From the NCBI GenBank assembly GCA_029216955.1, contig JANAVB010023996.1, positions 12,630,269-12,694,268 on the forward strand: a stretch of DNA of 64,000 nt. The letters are read 5' to 3'. The position numbers and the translations under genes were made by a program. Of this stretch, positions 59,914 to 64,000 are shown piece by piece. The stretch's first letter is position 1, and each line of letters begins with the position of its first letter. The stretch is from Iris pallida. Lineage: Eukaryota > Streptophyta > Magnoliopsida > Asparagales > Iridaceae. The notes under the pieces were generated by a model. The model ran no database searches, had not been told where the DNA came from, and saw only the letters and a list, made by a program, of their open reading frames with translations.

Positions 59914-60451
59914 ATATGTTATGATTAATAAAAATACTTAAAAAATTAAAATTCAACGATTTACTAATCAAAATTATTTTGGGTACAAGCTGAAAGGGTC
60001 CTTCTGTCAACAAGGCATAAAAGCCTAAGTGACATGGTGCCAAGTTTCATCAAACTACCGTTAGCGGGGATCTGACCCCTACAACTAACCCAAGATAATG
60101 GATATTAATTAATCAATGATAACAAGTTTATGAGTCATTTTTATAACTCATAACTCAAATATGAACTAAAATTCAAGTAGCCGAGTTTGGACCAAACTCG
60201 GACCGGGTTAGGGCCAAACTCTGTGGGGACATTCTATATAACAACAGTTCAAAATAACAGCCCCTCTACTTCTTCTTTCTCCCAAAAATAGCAGACCAGG
60301 TGCTCCAAAGCCATAATTTCCCAAACCCTAGATCCTACCTTCTGAAGCTTCCTAACTAGAAATTCCTCGGATCTAAGGCATTATGGAGGCATTCTCTTCC
60401 TCTACGATTATTTTTTAGGTATAACTCTCCCATTTCTTTCTTAATTTTGTA
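59914..60451 (+). other. Spacer between copia pol and envelope-like ORF (E3)
   Basis: Matches 23280-23832 along its length, including GGTACAAGCTGAAAGGGTC and the ACTCGG-rich part (60183-60225), here more decayed. No frame. Confidence 0.7.
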
Positions 60452-61773
60452 ATGGTTCCTAGAATCTTTAAGAGAAAGAAAACTAGAGATACTGCCTCAT
60501 CCTCAACGTCTAAATACGAGCTCGTTAATCTATTCAGTCCCTGTCGTCCTTATGACGATGAGGATTATGATCTAAACCTATTTGTTTTACTAGAAAGATC
60601 TACCCATTGGTTTGATCAATTTCGATACCGAAAAATATGTTCAGACAAAATGATAAATTTTACCATTTTTTTAAAATATTTGACTATTTTTCAAAACTGT
60701 GGACATTGAAATGTTTTAGAAGTTTAAAATCCTATTCATGAAAATGTAGTTCATATATTTTATTACAACATGTAAGAATCTGTCGACTATATCAATTCTT
60801 CTGTCAACGGAAAGAAATTTGAATTCAATTATGTCGACTTGAGCAAATATTTGCTGAACAAAGGGGATCTTCTAGTAGACATTATTAAAGTTTAATTTTT
60901 GATGGCATGACACTTGAATCCTTCAAGGTCGCAATGTGTCATCCGGATCCAGTTTTGGTTCCTCGAAAATGGTTATTTGTACGCAACCTAAACCAATATT
61001 TCTATGAGTTACATTGTATCATCATTTTATCTCATCTACCCAAGACGGGATCTACTGATGAGATTACGTACTTAGATCTATCGGCAATGTATCACATTCA
61101 CTTTGGGATTTCCTTTTCCTTTTCCAATACTATGTTAGCTCTTAGTATCAACTGTCGACAGGCAGACCATAACCTCCTCTATTCTATGCATTTGACGACA
61201 AATTTCCAAAACTTTAAAATTCCTTTAGAGTCTTGTCCCATCTCTGGAATGCCTTTAGAGCTACTTAGGTCTAGGAGATTCCCTCATCCTCCTAGTGATG
61301 ATCCACCTCATCTAGCTCCAGTTGCAGACCCAATAGATTCTCAGCTGATCCAGTACCTACAGCACCGGATAACACTATTGACGAGCTATGTTAGCGGTTT
61401 GATACTTTTGTCACTCACCAGGGACAGCAGCGTTAGGTCGATCTTACTCGCTATAGTGACACTGAGTTCTGCTACATTTCTTAGGTTTAGGTCTTGAGAA
61501 AAGCTATGGCTGATATTTAGTGGACGATGGCTCATCATCCTTCTACATCGACGATTATCATCCGTCATCCTGCTTTTGACAGACCGAGACTTGAGGATGA
61601 TCTAACTTTTATCTTCTTTGATCCGATAACTGCATATTTTGATCCGACGATCCACTTGATGATCCTCTGCCTGCTGATGCTCATGGTGGTGCTGATAGCT
61701 AATATGATATTTTGGACTAGTATTTTGTGGATCTGGTTGATGATGATCTGATATGTAGTCACATTTTATTTTG
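60452..61773 (+). pseudogene. Envelope-like extra ORF of copia E3, broken
   Basis: Open stretches 60452-60709, 60907-61497 and 61527-61751 form one broken ORF parallel to E1's. They include IFKRKKTRDTASSSTSKYEL, NGKKFEFNYVDLSKY (near 60808), TGSTDEITYLDLSAMYHIHF and SPISGMPLELLRSRRFPHPP. The pairing of E1 and E3 shows that the ORF is a standard part of this family and not a chance frame. The element stops abruptly at 61773, before any polypurine tract or 3' LTR. Confidence 0.72.
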
Positions 61774-62735
61774 TACACCTCTCTAACGACCGTAAGGTTG
61801 CTCCTATAGTTGCTAGGGTTGAAGAGGATGTTGAGAGGGTCATGTGAGTGGTGGTGATGGCACAGAAAAAAAAATTAGGGTTTTGAAAAGGAAAGGGGGT
61901 CGGCTATGGGTGTCGACTATAGGGGGTCGCCTAGGAGTGGTGGCCGCTAGGTTTGGGGGGTTTATGGTAGTGGACGGCTATAAGAAGGGGGTTGGTTAGG
62001 GTTTGATAGGTATATATATATAATTAGGGCATGGGCTTTGGTTTCATCTAATTTGGATATGATTTGGTTCTCCAAATCATACTATTATTAATAGGTTTTC
62101 TATTTTGGTTAGATGTTTGACCAAGCCAAATATATAAAGGAATATTGCATATGGATACAATTAAACCTCTAAAATTCTCTTAATATATGTATACTTGGTT
62201 TTGGTGCCCTAGTAAGGCTCTAACTAGTAGGGTTGACTAGTTTAGGGTCCGAGTAGCATTACTAGTCAAGTTGGACCAGAAAATTAATTTAATGAGTCTC
62301 ATGTACCATTTGCACATAAGTAGCACATAGGAACTCAATTGGATGGTACACCCTAGGCATGTGCATTATAGACTCAAAATGAGTCAAAACCATATATTGG
62401 GTCATACGGCTTTGATCTATGTCAAGTCTCGAAATCAAATTGGAAGTTGCCTTAAAATTTACGTCAATGGCTCAAATTGGCCTAAGTTGGCCTGAAGTTG
62501 CACAAAGTCAAAGGAATGTTGAAAAGAAAAATTGGATGGGACATGATATATTAATATGAAGGTAGACGAGTCTAAAATTCAAATATGGAACTGGATTTGA
62601 GAAAATAATATATATTGTGCTTCAAAGATCAAAGCTACGATAAACTACTAACATAGTCATTATTAAATTTAATATTTAAAATATCCATATAATTCAATTA
62701 AAAAATAAAAAAATCCAAAAATCAGGGGGGTTACA
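61774..62735 (-). mobile_element. Chromovirus LTR, truncated to its first 960 bases
   Basis: The minus strand from 62735 begins TGTAACCCCCCTG and matches the solo LTR 43912-42955. The match ends at about 61774, where the copia E3 sequence begins, so about 2 kb of the LTR are missing. It is joined on its right to the polypurine tract and integrase end of the same element. Confidence 0.9.
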
Positions 62736-62750
62736 ACCTACCCACCTTAG
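62736..62750 (-). other. Polypurine tract of the chromovirus
   Basis: The minus strand reads CTAAGGTGGGTAGGT right before the LTR, preceded by GAGGACAAAATTTT, the usual 3' end of Tekay/Del-type elements. Confidence 0.9.
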
Positions 62751-62834
62751 AAAATTTTGTCCTCGAAATTAAAAATAATAATTTTTTTAGAAAAGTCTTA
62801 TCATATGAATAATTAGGCTAAGACTTACCGGCAT

Positions 62835-63430
62835 CTACGAATGAGTGGGGATTCGTTCACGCATAGAATCTGCAAGCTCCCAAGTTGATTCTTTCGGAGA
62901 ATGGTGCCTCCATGCAACTCGAACTAATCTAATCGTTTTGCCTCTGAGCGTCTTCTCACTCGTATCCAAGATACCTTCCGGCTGCTTCTCGTATGATAAA
63001 CTGGGTCCCACCGTGATCTCAGAGTGATCTACCATATGACTAGGATCAGTCATATACCTCCGTAACTGTGAGACATAAAACACATCATGCATGCCCTCTA
63101 GTGATGGGGGTAATACAAGATAATATGCCACCTCTCCTGTATGCTCAATAATATCAAACGGTCCAATATACCTTGGACTCAACTTTCTTCTACTCCCAAA
63201 TCTTATAGTACCCCGAGTCGGTAAATCCTCAGAAATACATGCTCTCCCTCCTTGAATTATAGTGGTCAATGATGCGTATCGGCCTAAAGCTTCTACTAAT
63301 CTTTGAAGATGACTCTGAATCCGCTTAGTTTTTTGACTGTCTGTGTCATAAGCTCTGGTCTAAGTATTTGTCACTCTCACCTCTGTTATCTTACGAAGTC
63401 TTTAAAATCTTGCATCTGTAGGTAACGCTG
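62835..63430 (-). pseudogene. Chromovirus (Tekay/Del-like) integrase C-terminus, fragment
   Basis: Open from 63269 to 62835 and readable further upstream across a stop. Motifs include IRFGSRRKLSPRYIGPFDII (the GPF/Y module), YYLVLPPSLEGMHDVFYVSQ and LRRYMTDPSHMV, then chromodomain-like text LRGKTIRLVRVAWRHHSPKE and STWELADSMRERIP. The integrase core and everything upstream are cut off near 63430-63460, where a TAT LTR begins. Confidence 0.9.
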
Positions 63431-63462
63431 CCATGATTTATCCATAAATGACAACTATACTT

Positions 63463-64000
63463 TGTTTGCCATTAAATATCAAGCACAAAAAATTACAAAT
63501 GAATTGAACTTGATTGCAAACTCGCTTGTACAAGATAAAGCCTAGAAAGAAATCCTAGGAAACAATCTAAGTACAATTGTTTAGTTTCGATTATGGGGTT
63601 GACGATAGAGGCTCGGAAAGTGTAGCAACTCTGCCTTACTCCTTGGACAATCTGACACGGTCCTTACTCTTGAAGAAATTGCCCTTCGTAGGTTTCCAAC
63701 CTTTTGCATGGGTGTGGTACCCTGTTATTTATAGTAATATGTTTTGAGCCGCATAGATGGCAATGTGGCCATATGGCTACAACATCACATAAAGACCCGC
63801 TCTTTGGCCGCCAGTTGGTGACTTGTTGAGATATTATTGTAAAAAAATTGGGTGGTTGAGACTTGGTCAGCCTGTCACGTGTCCCATCACAAGATAGATC
63901 AGTTTGCTTGAGTCATTTTGAGCTGCATAGGCCTTTCAGTGTTCGGCCATACTGGGCCGCATAAGACTCATGCGGCAGTCTTCCTTAGTTCGTATGTAGC
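63463..64000 (-). mobile_element. Minus-strand TAT-type LTR running off the window
   Basis: The plus strand begins TGTTTGCCATTAA, the reverse of the TAT LTR end (TTAATGGCAAACA). Inside, the minus strand has ACTATAAATAAC near 63723-63735 as a TATA box. GAGCCGCAT and relatives (63747, 63920, 63955) are ATGCGGCTC in reverse, so this belongs to the same family as 44401-59780. Confidence 0.85.

Noticed and set aside
62835..63430. Host chromodomain gene
   Set aside because: The order GPF/Y module, chromodomain-like end, polypurine tract and LTR is that of a chromovirus pol 3' end.

Overview
This window is non-genic plant nuclear DNA made almost entirely of LTR retrotransposons inserted into one another. 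I see no intact single-copy host gene, rRNA, tRNA or CRISPR array. Three lineages are recognisable from coding motifs and termini. (1) Ty1/copia of SIRE/Maximus type: gag with zinc knuckle, WILDSG protease, integrase, YVDDI reverse transcriptase, RNase H, then an extra envelope-like ORF, with LTRs of about 1 kb and a TGGTATCAGAGC primer-binding site. (2) Ty3/gypsy of TAT/Ogre type: LTRs running TGTAGAAGCATGG...ATGGCAAACA, a TGGCGACTCTGCTGGGGA primer-binding site, and an antisense gene next to the 3' LTR. (3) Ty3/gypsy chromovirus (Tekay/Del-like) LTRs of about 3-4 kb running TGTAA...GGGCGTTACA, some with no coding interior. This mix points to a large-genome flowering plant; I cannot name the species.

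Left half (1-28.2 kb). A copia element, E1, is the backbone: integrase 13370-14541, RT 20371-21685, RNase H 22876-23279, envelope-like ORF 23833-25058, 3' LTR 25506-26518. Three elements interrupt it: a TAT element whose 3' part is 9791-13369 and which is itself split by a large non-coding chromovirus-type element (1-9790); a 5.8 kb DNA transposon (14542-20370) that carries a spliced-looking gene fragment; and a TAT-type solo LTR (21686-22875). E1 abuts an inverted copia LTR fragment (26519-26796), then the gag-protease of a second copia, E2 (26797-28197).

Middle (28.2-34 kb). A chromovirus LTR fragment (28198-28847, continuing after 32695) is split by a 3.85 kb solo LTR with target duplication GGTGG.

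Right half (33-64 kb). A third copia, E3 (5' LTR 32950-34012), is split by a 2.9 kb solo LTR (34966-37870, duplication CCATA), by a 2.94 kb solo LTR (40974-43912, duplication GATAT) and by a 15.4 kb TAT/Ogre element (44401-59780, duplication AATAC). The TAT element has both LTRs, PBS, PPT, gag, protease, a PR-RT linker, integrase and an antisense plant-mobile-domain-like gene with its own TATA box, but no reverse transcriptase or RNase H. E3 then ends abruptly against a minus-strand chromovirus fragment (61774-63430), and a minus-strand TAT LTR runs off the window end (63463-64000).

Almost every reading frame is broken by stops and frameshifts, many consistent with C-to-T decay, so none of the coding remnants is likely functional, with the possible exception of some TAT reading frames (protease 48955-50286, linker 50317-51255). 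The points most worth following are the RT-less TAT element with its antisense gene, the ATGCGGCTC motif clustered across that element, the DNA transposon with CACTA-like ends but a 7-8 bp duplication and captured exons, and target-site duplications clear enough to order the insertions.
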